In this document: positions 15,398 to 24,794 of the stretch, piece after piece
How positions within the stretch are numbered: position 1 is the first letter of the stretch
Layout of the letters: every line of letters begins with the position of its first letter
Assembly (NCBI RefSeq): GCF_000250635.1
Contig: NC_016940.1
Coordinates: 434,001 to 498,000, forward strand
DNA from: Saprospira grandis str. Lewin
GTDB lineage: Bacteria > Bacteroidota > Bacteroidia > Chitinophagales > Saprospiraceae
Reading direction: 5' to 3'
Length of the DNA stretch: 64,000 bases
Program-made: the position numbers and the translations under genes
Notes under the pieces: generated by a model
What the model was told of the DNA's origin: nothing
Database searches by the model: none
The model's input: only the letters and a program-made list of their open reading frames with translations

Positions 15398-18300
15398 TTA
15401 GGCAAAGGCCTCATTCCATACGGCTTGGTTGTGTAGACGACCAATTTCTTGGCGGCCCCACTTATTAAATTGTTCAATTTTCTCGTCATAGCCGAAGCTT
15501 GCCCAGCCACCGAGTAGCCAACCCAAGCCACGGGCCACTTTTCCACCTGCGCCTTTGTTCCATTCTTTAACGCCGGCATCTTTCATGATTTCAAAGCGTT
15601 CTAGTGCATCAATTACATTGTCGACAATCACCGTATCGGTTTTCTTAGACAACCAGTTGGCATATTGGGCACGGCTAAGGAGCCAGTAGGCTGCTTTTTC
15701 GTTCACTCTTGTTTCCTGTGTATTGACATACTTGCTCATAATTTCGGCGCGTAGGCGCTTCCATTGATCTGCACCGCTAGCAATAGCGCCTTTAGCATCT
15801 TCTAGCTGATCGGCTCTTTGCTTATAGAGGTTCGTATAAACAATATCCAGTTGTTCTTGGATTTTGGCCAAGAGGGCTTTCATCTCTTCATACTTGCTAG
15901 TGACCCCACGCTTGTACAATCCATCGAGGTCAATCAAACCAGCATTCTGGGCCTCTGTCATCGTAGACAAGCCAGCTCCGCCAGGAAGGGCAAGAGAGAG
16001 GAAACCACCAATTTGGCCCATGGTTCCACCAGATTCGCTAGCGGCACCAAGGAGCATTTTAGCAATATCGCCAAAACCGTTTACACTACCACTAAGTAGA
16101 GCGGTAACACCGGCAGCTACAGCGGGATTGACAGGAGTCAATGCCAAGCCAATAGAGCTTACGACCACCTTACGCACCGATTCTAGCAGCTTCATCAAGT
16201 CTTTCTGCTTCTTCATTACAGATTCATAGTCTGATTTAGCCTTAAGATAGACTTCAGCAGCAGCTCCACCTGAAGCAATTGTTTGGCGGTAGGCACCATC
16301 TACTTGAGAGCCGAGGGTAAGGATATCTTGGTTGAGGCGAGTAAGCACTGCGCCTAGGGTATTGACCAAGGGGCCATCAAATCCACCAGAGAACTCTCCG
16401 ATGAGGGCGGCTTCTTGTTCATCTGTGAGTGTTGTTGCATTGGGGAAGTCAATAACGATTTTATCCTCATTGAACTCCATCATAGAATCTTGGACCTCGT
16501 ACTTCGTCAAAGCGAAAGTAAGTACATTATCTACAGCGCCGAGGATATCTTTAACCTCATCGGTCATTTCTCCATTGGCGCGGCCGCCGGTAAGGGCATT
16601 AGCCAACCAAGATTCGGCTTGGCCTTGTAGATCTTTAGCTTTAGCGAGTAGGCGGTTATCTACTTCAGTACCTTCTAAGATATCGTCGGTATCGCCAAGG
16701 CCAAAGTAAGCGGCTTTAATCTTCTCATAGACAGAGAGGAAGTCGCCTTCTTTGATATCTTCAATAAAGCCAGCTACTTCTTTGAGGAAGTTGCCTCCTA
16801 CTTCGATCCATTGTTTGACCATAGTGATCTTTTCTTGGATCTCGGCACCAACTTCTACGGCTTTAGCCAACCATTTTTCGGCTTCTGCGCGGAAGATATT
16901 GACCTTACCGATGAGTTCGTTATCTACATTAGTGTTAGAGATAATGTCTCCACCACCAGTGATATCATCCCAAGCGGCGGCTAGGCGGTCATACCAATCG
17001 GGCAAGTTATTGCCATCGGCATCGCCAACAGCTAGGCCGATAAGGTCAGAGGCTTTATCGAGTAGGCCTTCAGAAGACTGGATCCATTCGCCTGCGGCAG
17101 CAATCTTATCGCTAAAGTCGCCATTTTTCATAGCGGAAGCGGAGGCCACAAAGCGTTTAGCTTCATTGACAAAGCCAGAGACTTGGCCGGCCACTTCGGC
17201 GGTAAATTCTTCTTGGCCATCCAATACTCTTTTGATTTGGCCCTGGGCCCATTCTTTGGCGAGTTGGAGATATTTTCCGACCACATCCTCGCCATTGGCC
17301 ATATCGGTAGCAATTTGCATAGCCATTTTGATCCAATCTTGGACCTCTCCAAGATGTTCGCCAGCGGGAAGCTTAGCGATAAGGGAGTTGGCTAGGCGGG
17401 CAAATTCGTCGGCCTTTTGTTTGTATTCTTGAACTTTGGCTAGGAGTTTATCATCGATATCGGTGCCGGCAAAAATATCATTGGCGCCATCGAGCTCTGT
17501 CCAAAGGGCAGAGAGCTGATCATAGACGGCATTGAAATCCTTATTTTTGAGGGCATCGACAAACTCTTTTCCTTTTTCGGCCAAAGAAAGGAGTTTCTGA
17601 ATATTATAGATCCAAGTTTTGACCAAGTCAATTTTCTCTTGGACGGCAGGGTTCATTTCTGCGGTGGCCTTAGCCAGCCATTCTTCGGCTTTAGTTTTAA
17701 AGCCATTGATTTTACCCAACAGTTGTTCATCGATATCGGTACCGGGGATAATATCCATAACGGCTAGTTTATCCCATTCGCGAGCGAGTAGGTCGTACCA
17801 ATCGGGCAGGCTATTATTGTCGGCATCGGCGAAGAGGTTATCGACGATATCGCCGGCCTTATCGAGGAGATTGTGGGTGCTGCCGAGCCATTCTTCGGCT
17901 CTAGCTACTTTATCATCTAGGGAAGCGTCGCCTAGGGCTTTGGCCTTATCGACAAAATCCTGGGCTAGTTTCTTAAAGTCGATGGCTTCTGCCACAACGG
18001 CATTGCTGAGTTCTCCGACTACTTCTGTACCGCTAATGACAGAGGAGATACCGCCTTCCATCCAGCTTACGGCTAGATCTCTCCATTGGCCGAGGTATTC
18101 CTCTAGGGCCTCTACTTTTTCGATAACAGATTTGGCAAGTTCGATCCATCCTTGGACCTTTTCTACTTTATCGCCTAGTTCTCCTCCGGTAAAGAGGGAG
18201 GCGAGGCGGAGCCAGCCTTCGGCTTGTCCGATATACTCTTGAGCGGTGGCGAGGATGCCTTTATCTAGTCCTTCTTTAGAGCTAAGGATTTTATCGATGC

Positions 18301-18697
18301 CGGTATCGAGCCAAGAGACGGCCAGGTCTTTCCAGCCGTTGAGGGTGGCCTCGAGGTCGGCATTGCCTTTAGCTTGGGTAGCGATATCGCTTTCCGTTTC
18401 TGCTTCAATTTCTTCGGCGGCGGCTTTTTGGGCGCTGCGTTCTTCGCTTTTGGCTTCGCGAGCGGCGGCGGCCTCTTCGGGCATGGGGATAGTTCCTTGC
18501 TCCTCTACGCTAGGCTCATCTTGATCGGCTTGGGCCAGGGCGGCTTGGGTCTGATGCAAGGTGGCTAGAACTTGGCTGTGTTGGGCTGCGGTTTGGGGGT
18601 CGGAAGACAGCCCAAACTGATAGTAGTTAGAGAGCCATTCGTTGGCTTTCTTTTGCAGCAATTCTAAGCTTTCTTTTTGTTGCTTGCTGATGGCCAT
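15398..18697 (-). CDS. Large repetitive helical protein, unknown function (possible delivered effector)
   Basis: The protein has 1099 residues and no signal peptide (MAISKQQKESLELLQKK). Residues 110-740 consist of diverged helical repeats of about 90 residues with the pattern W..L ... GTDID.(Q/K)LL.K ... AE.WLA.A, seen at least six times. Two acidic loops, DADNNSLPDWYD and DADGNNLPDWYD, resemble calcium-binding type-3 (thrombospondin-like) loops. Around residues 855-925 there is a Gly/Ala-rich hydrophobic stretch (LALTPVNPAVAAGVTALL ... GGFLSLALPGGAGL), then a long amphipathic helix region and a basic Trp-containing tail. The pattern of helical repeats plus a hydrophobic hairpin suggests a pore former or structural filament. 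A cargo of a contractile injection or type VI system is also possible. No family is recognised. Confidence 0.7.
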   Translation of the reverse strand: MAISKQQKESLELLQKKANEWLSNYYQFGLSSDPQTAAQHSQVLATLHQTQAALAQADQDEPSVEEQGTIPMPEEAAAAREAKSEERSAQKAAAEEIEAETESDIATQAKGNADLEATLNGWKDLAVSWLDTGIDKILSSKEGLDKGILATAQEYIGQAEGWLRLASLFTGGELGDKVEKVQGWIELAKSVIEKVEALEEYLGQWRDLAVSWMEGGISSVISGTEVVGELSNAVVAEAIDFKKLAQDFVDKAKALGDASLDDKVARAEEWLGSTHNLLDKAGDIVDNLFADADNNSLPDWYDLLAREWDKLAVMDIIPGTDIDEQLLGKINGFKTKAEEWLAKATAEMNPAVQEKIDLVKTWIYNIQKLLSLAEKGKEFVDALKNKDFNAVYDQLSALWTELDGANDIFAGTDIDDKLLAKVQEYKQKADEFARLANSLIAKLPAGEHLGEVQDWIKMAMQIATDMANGEDVVGKYLQLAKEWAQGQIKRVLDGQEEFTAEVAGQVSGFVNEAKRFVASASAMKNGDFSDKIAAAGEWIQSSEGLLDKASDLIGLAVGDADGNNLPDWYDRLAAAWDDITGGGDIISNTNVDNELIGKVNIFRAEAEKWLAKAVEVGAEIQEKITMVKQWIEVGGNFLKEVAGFIEDIKEGDFLSVYEKIKAAYFGLGDTDDILEGTEVDNRLLAKAKDLQGQAESWLANALTGGRANGEMTDEVKDILGAVDNVLTFALTKYEVQDSMMEFNEDKIVIDFPNATTLTDEQEAALIGEFSGGFDGPLVNTLGAVLTRLNQDILTLGSQVDGAYRQTIASGGAAAEVYLKAKSDYESVMKKQKDLMKLLESVRKVVVSSIGLALTPVNPAVAAGVTALLSGSVNGFGDIAKMLLGAASESGGTMGQIGGFLSLALPGGAGLSTMTEAQNAGLIDLDGLYKRGVTSKYEEMKALLAKIQEQLDIVYTNLYKQRADQLEDAKGAIASGADQWKRLRAEIMSKYVNTQETRVNEKAAYWLLSRAQYANWLSKKTDTVIVDNVIDALERFEIMKDAGVKEWNKGAGGKVARGLGWLLGGWASFGYDEKIEQFNKWGRQEIGRLHNQAVWNEAFA

Positions 18698-18758
18698 AAT
18701 ATATATATGTTAGATAGGTATTTTGCCTTGCGGCGGGCAGATTTTTTCTTGAACTACC

Positions 18759-18790
18759 GAAAGTTAAGGACTTTATGGCCGTTTTTCAAA
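18759..18790 (-). promoter_or_regulatory. Candidate promoter of the 1099-residue protein gene
   Basis: On the minus strand TTTG (18787-18790), a 20-bp spacer, and TAACTTTC (18759-18766) match TTTG-N20-TAnnTTTG with one mismatch. The leader to the ATG at 18697 is about 55 nt. Confidence 0.55.
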
Positions 18791-18884
18791 GCTTGTTGGG
18801 AAAAGAAAAAAACCTTTTTGATATTCTGTTTTTCTATTGTCTATTTAGTTTTTTTGGCTTATTTTGTTCGGTTTTTGCCCAGCC

Positions 18885-19111
18885 CTCCCGAAGGGATTCC
18901 TTAGGGAATCCCGTAGAGGGGAGGGTGGGCGGGGACATATTGATGAATGAGGAGCGAAGCGAGGAATACCGCTTTTGCAGAGGATTGGCATGGCTGAGGG
19001 ATGGATAGTGGTGCGGCGCAGCCGCAGACCAAGGCGCTGCAAGCGCCGCAGGGCCGAGCGAACAGCGAGCCACGGCACAGCCCGACCCGACCGCAGGGAG
19101 GGGCAGCCCCA
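18885..19111 (-). repeat. GGGGCC-family intergenic hairpin repeat, copy 5 (long variant)
   Basis: On the minus strand it starts GGGGCTGCCCCTCCC directly after the U-tract of the bamA terminator. It has GCTCGGCCCTGCGG, a variable hairpin GGCGCTTGCAGCGCC and GGTCTGCGG. The TGGCC hairpin is replaced by GCGGCTGCGCCGC. A further hairpin GGGATTCC-TTAG-GGAATCCC ends it at 18893-18912. Confidence 0.8.
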
Positions 19112-19150
19112 AAAAAATAGCAGCAGTTCTCTATACAGAAAACTGCTGCT
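19112..19150 (-). terminator. Rho-independent terminator of bamA
   Basis: Minus-strand stem AGCAGCAGTT / AACTGCTGCT (19119-19128 with 19141-19150) followed by ATTTTTTT. The repeat copy 5 begins directly behind the U-tract. Confidence 0.8.
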
Positions 19151-19173
19151 CCCTAAGCTAAGCTTCATATTAT

Positions 19174-21747
19174 TTACTTGGGCTCGAAGCCAAGAACGAT
19201 ATTGAACGAACCATAATCGAAGACTGAAGAGCCTGCGGGTAGGTCCTTATCGAAGCCAATACCATAATCGAAACCAAGGGTACCAAACATAGGCAAGAAA
19301 ACCCGAAGGCCCGCTCCTACTGAACGTTTGAGCATAAATGGATTGTATTCGCGGAAGCTAGACCAAGCATTTCCGCCCTGTACAAAGCCCAAAACATAGA
19401 TCGTTGCATTGGGGTTGGGCGAAAGCAGATAGCGCAATTCGGCCGTAAACTTATTGTAGACCGCCGCCCCTGTTTGGTTGGCAATAGACACATCCGTCAC
19501 GGGATCGCTGTATCCACGGAGCGAGATAATATCTTTTCCTTGTAGGCCCACAAAGTTAGAAATACCGTCACCACCTAGTTCATAGCGACCAAAGGGAGAC
19601 AAGCCCACATCCTTATTATAGCTCCCCAAGAAGCCCAGCTTGGCCTCTGTCTTAATGACCAAGTTTTTGGCAATCTTGGTATACCAAGCGCTTTCAAAAT
19701 CCCATTTATGATATTCTACCCAACGGAAACGGTCGGTATCGGGAAGTTCTGTATCGGTATAATCCCAGCCATTGACCAAAGAATAAGGGAAGGTCAGTTT
19801 CATAGAGAGTGAGAGGGTAGATCCTGACTCGGGGAAAAGCGGGTTATTGACCGAGTTCCGAGAGAGGGTTTGGCGGATCGAAAGATCATTAAAGATGCCT
19901 GTAGGAATGGTAAAGTCGTAGCGGCGGAGCAGATTCATATTTTGGTACTCCATAGCGATTTGGTAGCTAAAATAGTCATCGGGCCAGCGCAGGCGAGTCC
20001 CTAGGCCCACCGTTACCCCTGTAATTAATAGCTGTTGAAAACTGCTACTTTCTGGAGTTTGTCCATTATTGTATCTAGAGTGGTAGGCGCTAACAGAAAG
20101 CGCATTGCGCTTTTTGCCACCTAGCCAAGGTTCGGTAAAAGAGAAGTTATAGGACTGAAAATAGCGTCCGTTTGTTTGAATACGCAAGCTTAGGCGCTGT
20201 CCATCTCCCTGCGGAAGGGGGTTCCAGGCTTCTGCCTTAAAGAGATTGCGCAAAGAAAAGTTGTTAAAGGTGACCCCAAGCGTACCAATCAATCCGTTGC
20301 CATAGCCTCCCCAACCAGCAGAGAGTTCCAATTGGTCAGAAGGACGTTCTTCTACGGTATACTCAATATCTACAGTTCCTCGCTGCGGATTTACAGGCGT
20401 ATTGATGCCCATAGCCTCGGGGTTAAAGTAGTTGAGCGCCATTAGTTCGCGTTGAGAACGCATAATATCTGAGCGGCTAAACTTAGCGCCGGGCAAGGTC
20501 CGTAGCTCTCGGCGGATCACATGCTCATGCGTACGGTCGTTCCCCTTAATAATTACGCGGTCAATGGTGGCGACAGGCCCTTCTTGGATGCGGATTTCGA
20601 TATCTACGGTATCATTTTTCACGCCTTTTTCTACGGGATTGGCCTGAAAAAAGAGGTAGCCATTATCCATATAGAGCGTACTCAAATCGCGGCCGTTGCG
20701 GTCAAAGCTAATACGGCTCTGCAAAAGCTCTTCATTATAGACCTCTCCTCTGCGAATGCCTAGAATGCGGCCCAGAACCTCATCAGAATAAGAGCTATTT
20801 CCTCTAAACTTAATGTCGCCAAAATAGTAAGTGGTCCCCTCATCAATGTGCATATCAATTTGGATCGCCTTTTTGACTTTTCCGTTTTTCTTGGGAATTT
20901 CTACGATATAAACCGAATCGCGGACAATTTTAGCATCTCGCAAACCGATCTTATTATAATAGGCCATAACATTTTCTTTGTCGGCCTTATAATCGTACTC
21001 AATATACTTAGAGGGCTTAAAAATGCCCATAATGGGGCGTTTCCGTTTGGTATCTTTCAGTAGGCGGCGCAATTTGGCATCAGAGACCTTTTCGTTGCCC
21101 ACAAAGTTGATATCTTGAATCCGAATCCGCTTCCCTCGATCTACATTAAAGACCCAGCGGATACTATTTTTCAAAACGATATCTTCCTCTTCTTCTACAG
21201 TAACGCTAGCATCGGGATAGCCTTTGGTGGCAAAGAAATCTTTAATTTCTCGCACAGCACTGCGCTTCATACTTTTGGTAGCGGCCCGCCCTTTGAGCAA
21301 ATAGCGGTTGAGCAACTCATTCAAATCATCTTGCCAGCCTTTACGTACGCCACGGTAGGCATGTCGAGCAAAACGAGGATACTCCTTAAGGACAATTTTA
21401 AGAAATACAGCTTCTCCCAAACGGCGTTCGAGCAAAATCTGCACATCGACAAAAAGCCCTTGGCCCCAAAGCTTACGAATTGATTTACCAATATCATCTC
21501 CAGGCAGCTTAATGCTCTCCCCCACCTTCAGGCCCGAAACGGCAATCACGGCATTGGGGTCGGTATATTCGCAACCTTCCACCTTAATGCCTCCAATTTC
21601 ATAGGTTTGAGGCAGTTCATAATCCATCACAGGCAGACTAGTATCTGCATTACTGTTCGGCAGGCTATCGGTTTGGGCCAATAAGGGTTGGCTCAGGCAA
21701 AATAGGCAAGCTAGGTAGACGCCTAGCCGTATAGAGTTGTAGTTCAT
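19174..21747 (-). CDS. bamA: BamA, outer-membrane protein assembly factor (Omp85 family)
   Basis: This 857-residue protein has a signal peptide (MNYNSIRLGVYLACLFCLSQPLLAQ). POTRA domains fill about residues 50-450, starting with YEIGGIKVEGCEYTDPNAV and including RIQDINFVGNEKVSDAKLRRLL and IDRVIIKGNDRTHEHVIRREL. The beta-barrel follows from about 475, with strands such as LSAGWGGYGNGLIGTLG and a C-terminal FDYGSFNIVLGFEPK. BamA folds and inserts barrel proteins into the outer membrane, including the T9SS translocon and SusC-type receptors in this phylum. Here it is monocistronic, between two repeat copies whose GGGGC ends face it. Length and layout are normal for Bacteroidota. Confidence 0.95.
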   Translation of the reverse strand: MNYNSIRLGVYLACLFCLSQPLLAQTDSLPNSNADTSLPVMDYELPQTYEIGGIKVEGCEYTDPNAVIAVSGLKVGESIKLPGDDIGKSIRKLWGQGLFVDVQILLERRLGEAVFLKIVLKEYPRFARHAYRGVRKGWQDDLNELLNRYLLKGRAATKSMKRSAVREIKDFFATKGYPDASVTVEEEEDIVLKNSIRWVFNVDRGKRIRIQDINFVGNEKVSDAKLRRLLKDTKRKRPIMGIFKPSKYIEYDYKADKENVMAYYNKIGLRDAKIVRDSVYIVEIPKKNGKVKKAIQIDMHIDEGTTYYFGDIKFRGNSSYSDEVLGRILGIRRGEVYNEELLQSRISFDRNGRDLSTLYMDNGYLFFQANPVEKGVKNDTVDIEIRIQEGPVATIDRVIIKGNDRTHEHVIRRELRTLPGAKFSRSDIMRSQRELMALNYFNPEAMGINTPVNPQRGTVDIEYTVEERPSDQLELSAGWGGYGNGLIGTLGVTFNNFSLRNLFKAEAWNPLPQGDGQRLSLRIQTNGRYFQSYNFSFTEPWLGGKKRNALSVSAYHSRYNNGQTPESSSFQQLLITGVTVGLGTRLRWPDDYFSYQIAMEYQNMNLLRRYDFTIPTGIFNDLSIRQTLSRNSVNNPLFPESGSTLSLSMKLTFPYSLVNGWDYTDTELPDTDRFRWVEYHKWDFESAWYTKIAKNLVIKTEAKLGFLGSYNKDVGLSPFGRYELGGDGISNFVGLQGKDIISLRGYSDPVTDVSIANQTGAAVYNKFTAELRYLLSPNPNATIYVLGFVQGGNAWSSFREYNPFMLKRSVGAGLRVFLPMFGTLGFDYGIGFDKDLPAGSSVFDYGSFNIVLGFEPK

Positions 21748-21833
21748 GCGTTTTTGGCAGACTTTTTTTTCTTAAAACATAGATCGAGGAGCAGACTTAG
21801 CCCCCTTTTCCAAACAAAACGGAAAGTTCGGGC

Positions 21834-21841
21834 CAAAGGTA
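21834..21841 (-). promoter_or_regulatory. Candidate minus-7 box of bamA
   Basis: Minus-strand TACCTTTG is an exact TAnnTTTG match, 87 bp upstream of the bamA start. The minus-33 region is only T-rich, without a clear TTTG. Confidence 0.4.
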
Positions 21842-21886
21842 GGGGATTTAAAAGAGATAAAAAATATTTTGTCTATTCTGCTTTTT

Positions 21887-22036
21887 TGGGGCTGCCCCTC
21901 CCTACGGTCGGGTCGGGCCATTCCGCAGCTCGCTGCTCGCTCGGCCCTGCGCGGGCTTTGCCCGCTAGGTCTGCCGCCTTTGGCGGCCCTGCTACAGCCC
22001 CTCAGCCTGCGGCGGCTTCGCCGCCTGTCCACCGTA
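21887..22036 (+). repeat. GGGGCC-family intergenic hairpin repeat, copy 6 (long variant)
   Basis: It starts GGGGCTGCCCCTCCC like copy 5, then GCTCGCTGCTCGCTCGGCCC and a variable hairpin GCGGGC-TTT-GCCCGC. It continues with GGTCTGCCGCC-TTT-GGCGG and an end hairpin GGCGG-CTTCG-CCGCC. It lies between the divergent bamA and kinase genes. Confidence 0.85.
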
Positions 22037-22127
22037 AATTTGGACCAAAAAGGGGCTTTAGGCTTAGCAGATCAGCTAGTTTTTCAGTAGATTGCCTGTT
22101 CTTCTGCCACAACAACCCCTCTATACT

Positions 22128-24794
22128 ATGTCCCTAATTTGCTATGCCAAAAGGACCAAAGATAAGGTCCAGCTCCAAGAAAAACCCTTTGCCTCTGGCG
22201 GAGAAGGCAGTCTGCACCGCATCAAAAGCCCCTCTCATTGGAGAGGACTTGTGGCCAAAATTTACCATCGCCCCAAAAGAACAAAAGAGCGAGAAGAAAA
22301 AATCAACCTACTGATTAAGCATCCGCCAGAAGAATTGCGGGCCGGCCAATGGCCTACCTTTGTTTGGCCCAGAGATATCCTCCTTACTCAAGATGGCCGT
22401 TTCTTGGGCTTTGTGATGCCTTTTGTTCAGGGCAAAAAATTAGAATTACTTTGCCTCCCCAAACTCCCCAAAAAGCTAAATCCAAGTTGGCAACGCTTAG
22501 CCTTGGACCAAAAAAATAGCCGAGAGTTAAGACTGCGCATAGCCTTTAATCTCAGCCTGGCCATTTATCGGCTCCACCAAACAGATCGCTATGTCCTAGT
22601 GGACCTCAAGCCAGAAAATGTTGTTTTGCAAAGCAACGGACAACTGGCCCTAGTCGATATGGACTCTATTCAAATAAAAGAAAATGGCGAGCTTAAATTT
22701 ATGGCCCCTGTGGCTACTCCCGAATACTCGGCCCCGGAATATTACAAACAAGATAAACCCAAAAGCTTTGCCCCCAGCTGGGATAATTTTGCCCTAGCCG
22801 TCATTCTTTATAAGCTCCTGCTGGGCATTCATCCTTATGCCGCCTCCGCAGCCTCTCCCAACGAGCAACTCGTGAGCCTGCACCAAAAAATTGAGGCCGG
22901 TTTGTTTGTCCATCATTCAGAAGCTCAACGCCTATTTAAAATCATCCCCCCACCCCATCAGGGTTTTCTACAGTTTTCCGATGCCCTACAAAGCCTATTT
23001 ATTAGAAGTTTTGTAGATGGCCACAATCTGCCCGAACTCCGCCCCCTAGCCGAAGAATGGTGCTGGGCCTTGCTCGAAGAACTAAAAGACCCCGAACTCA
23101 AACAGCGCTTTCAGCAAATGCTGCTGCAACAGGGCCTGCAGTTTAAGCGGCTGCGCCGCCCCTCCGATATTTTGCCACCCTTAGAAAAGGAAGAAAAAAA
23201 ATGGAGCGATTACCTTCCCCGAGACTATCAATTGGCCCTAGCTTGGAAAATGCCGCAGCTGTCATATCCTAAGTCAGCACAGCAAATCAATCTAGAGATC
23301 AATATGGATAGCTGGGGGAATTTTATTCTGAGCCTAATTGCGACCCTAGCCACGGCCGTCGCCCTGCTCAGCAGCTTTCCAGCAATTTACGACTGGATGA
23401 GCAAGGACCTACTGCAATACCCCTACTGGCAAATCATGCTGATCATTCAAGGCTTTTTTGCCTTTCCCATTCTTATTTTTCCCGTTATTATTCGGGGGAT
23501 CCACCAGCTTGTCCACCCCAAACGCTTCAAGTGGAAAAAACTAAAAAATAATGCGCAAAAGCTGCAAAACGAACTGGACCAATGGGACAGCAAGCTAGAA
23601 AAGTCTAAGAGCAAGTTAGTAGAGTTCTTAAAAACGGAACTCCCCCCTTTCCAAGCCCTAGAAAGAGAAAGTAAGGCCATCAAGCTGAGTTATCAGGAGG
23701 GCTTGCAACGGCTAGACCTAGCCTTTGAGGAATTGCTGGCCCAGGAACAGGAGCATAAAGCGGTTATTATAGCGCCCATTCTGGCCCAGCTACAAACAGA
23801 ACTGCCCGAACTGAGTTCAGCCCATGATTTTAAGTCGGCCCTAGAGATCTTACGCAAAGCCGAGCAAAACGAACTCCTAGCTGCACAAAAAGAAGAGCTG
23901 GGCCAAGAATTTCATCAATTTAAGGCCATGGCCCAAGCAGAAAAACGCCTTGCCTTTGAGCGCCTAGCCGCCGAAGAAAAACGCTTCTTCTCTTATATTG
24001 AGGAGCAAAGAGAACTACTGCAAGATCGCCAAAAGCAAGATATACAGGCCCAACACAATAGCCTCAGCCGATTCAAGAACCTCAAAGCTGGCTATAAGCA
24101 GCATTTGCACCTAAGCGCTCGAGATGGCTTCAGCCTTATCCTTAAACTCAATGAGGCCGGCTTTCACTCTATGGGCCAGCTAGATGATATCAATATCCCT
24201 AAGGCCCAATTTATCTTTAGAGATGGCCGCGTTTTGAATCTATCCGACTTCAGCCAGAATGATGTTAATCTGGCCCACCGTTTTATGCACTGGTTGCAAG
24301 CTTGCCAGAAAACAGAGCGGCTGACAGAACTAGAGCTAAAACGCATAGATAAGTTTTATGCCAAAGAACGGGAAGAGCTAGAAGCCAAAGCCCGCTTGGC
24401 CGTTCCTAAGTTTGCCAAAAGAAAAGCCGACCTACAACAGCAGGCCCAAGATGCTTTTTTGGCTAAAAAGGCCCAAAATATACGGCAGCAGTATCAGGAA
24501 AAACGGCAGCAAGTACGCCAAGCACAGCAGCGTTTTAGTCAGGAAATGCAGCTTGTTTTAGAAGAAAGAAGCCCCCTCTACCAAGCACTGGAAGAAGAGG
24601 CTAAACAATTACAGAAAAAACATAAGGAGCAGCTCAACAACTTGGCCCATTTGCATCAGCACAACTTGCATCAAAAGCTACAAGAAGAACGCCATCGTTT
24701 GCGGGACTGGCAAGCCGAAAATATGGCCCAGATTGAAATTACACTACAAAAGAAAGCTGGAATTGAGCAGCAGCTTTCTGCTTATCAGCCCTAG
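22128..24794 (+). CDS. Membrane-anchored protein kinase-like protein with coiled coil
   Basis: The protein has 888 residues from the ATG at 22128 (MSLICYAKRTK). The kinase domain covers about 15-330: Gly loop FASGGEGSLHRI, Lys44 in LVAKIY, catalytic VLVDLKPENVVL (Asp159) and DMD at 177-179 instead of DFG. An APEYY segment serves as the APE motif. Two hydrophobic segments at about 400-460 should anchor it. Residues 470-680 and 760-888 are long Gln/Glu-rich coiled coils. Between them LKLNEAGFHSMGQLDDI resembles a helix-hairpin-helix. This layout recalls YegI-type bacterial kinases, but no PP2C phosphatase or vWA partner gene is adjacent. The key residues for ATP binding are kept, so activity is plausible. 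Its stop overlaps that of the convergent lipoprotein gene. Confidence 0.75.
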   Translation: MSLICYAKRTKDKVQLQEKPFASGGEGSLHRIKSPSHWRGLVAKIYHRPKRTKEREEKINLLIKHPPEELRAGQWPTFVWPRDILLTQDGRFLGFVMPFVQGKKLELLCLPKLPKKLNPSWQRLALDQKNSRELRLRIAFNLSLAIYRLHQTDRYVLVDLKPENVVLQSNGQLALVDMDSIQIKENGELKFMAPVATPEYSAPEYYKQDKPKSFAPSWDNFALAVILYKLLLGIHPYAASAASPNEQLVSLHQKIEAGLFVHHSEAQRLFKIIPPPHQGFLQFSDALQSLFIRSFVDGHNLPELRPLAEEWCWALLEELKDPELKQRFQQMLLQQGLQFKRLRRPSDILPPLEKEEKKWSDYLPRDYQLALAWKMPQLSYPKSAQQINLEINMDSWGNFILSLIATLATAVALLSSFPAIYDWMSKDLLQYPYWQIMLIIQGFFAFPILIFPVIIRGIHQLVHPKRFKWKKLKNNAQKLQNELDQWDSKLEKSKSKLVEFLKTELPPFQALERESKAIKLSYQEGLQRLDLAFEELLAQEQEHKAVIIAPILAQLQTELPELSSAHDFKSALEILRKAEQNELLAAQKEELGQEFHQFKAMAQAEKRLAFERLAAEEKRFFSYIEEQRELLQDRQKQDIQAQHNSLSRFKNLKAGYKQHLHLSARDGFSLILKLNEAGFHSMGQLDDINIPKAQFIFRDGRVLNLSDFSQNDVNLAHRFMHWLQACQKTERLTELELKRIDKFYAKEREELEAKARLAVPKFAKRKADLQQQAQDAFLAKKAQNIRQQYQEKRQQVRQAQQRFSQEMQLVLEERSPLYQALEEEAKQLQKKHKEQLNNLAHLHQHNLHQKLQEERHRLRDWQAENMAQIEITLQKKAGIEQQLSAYQP

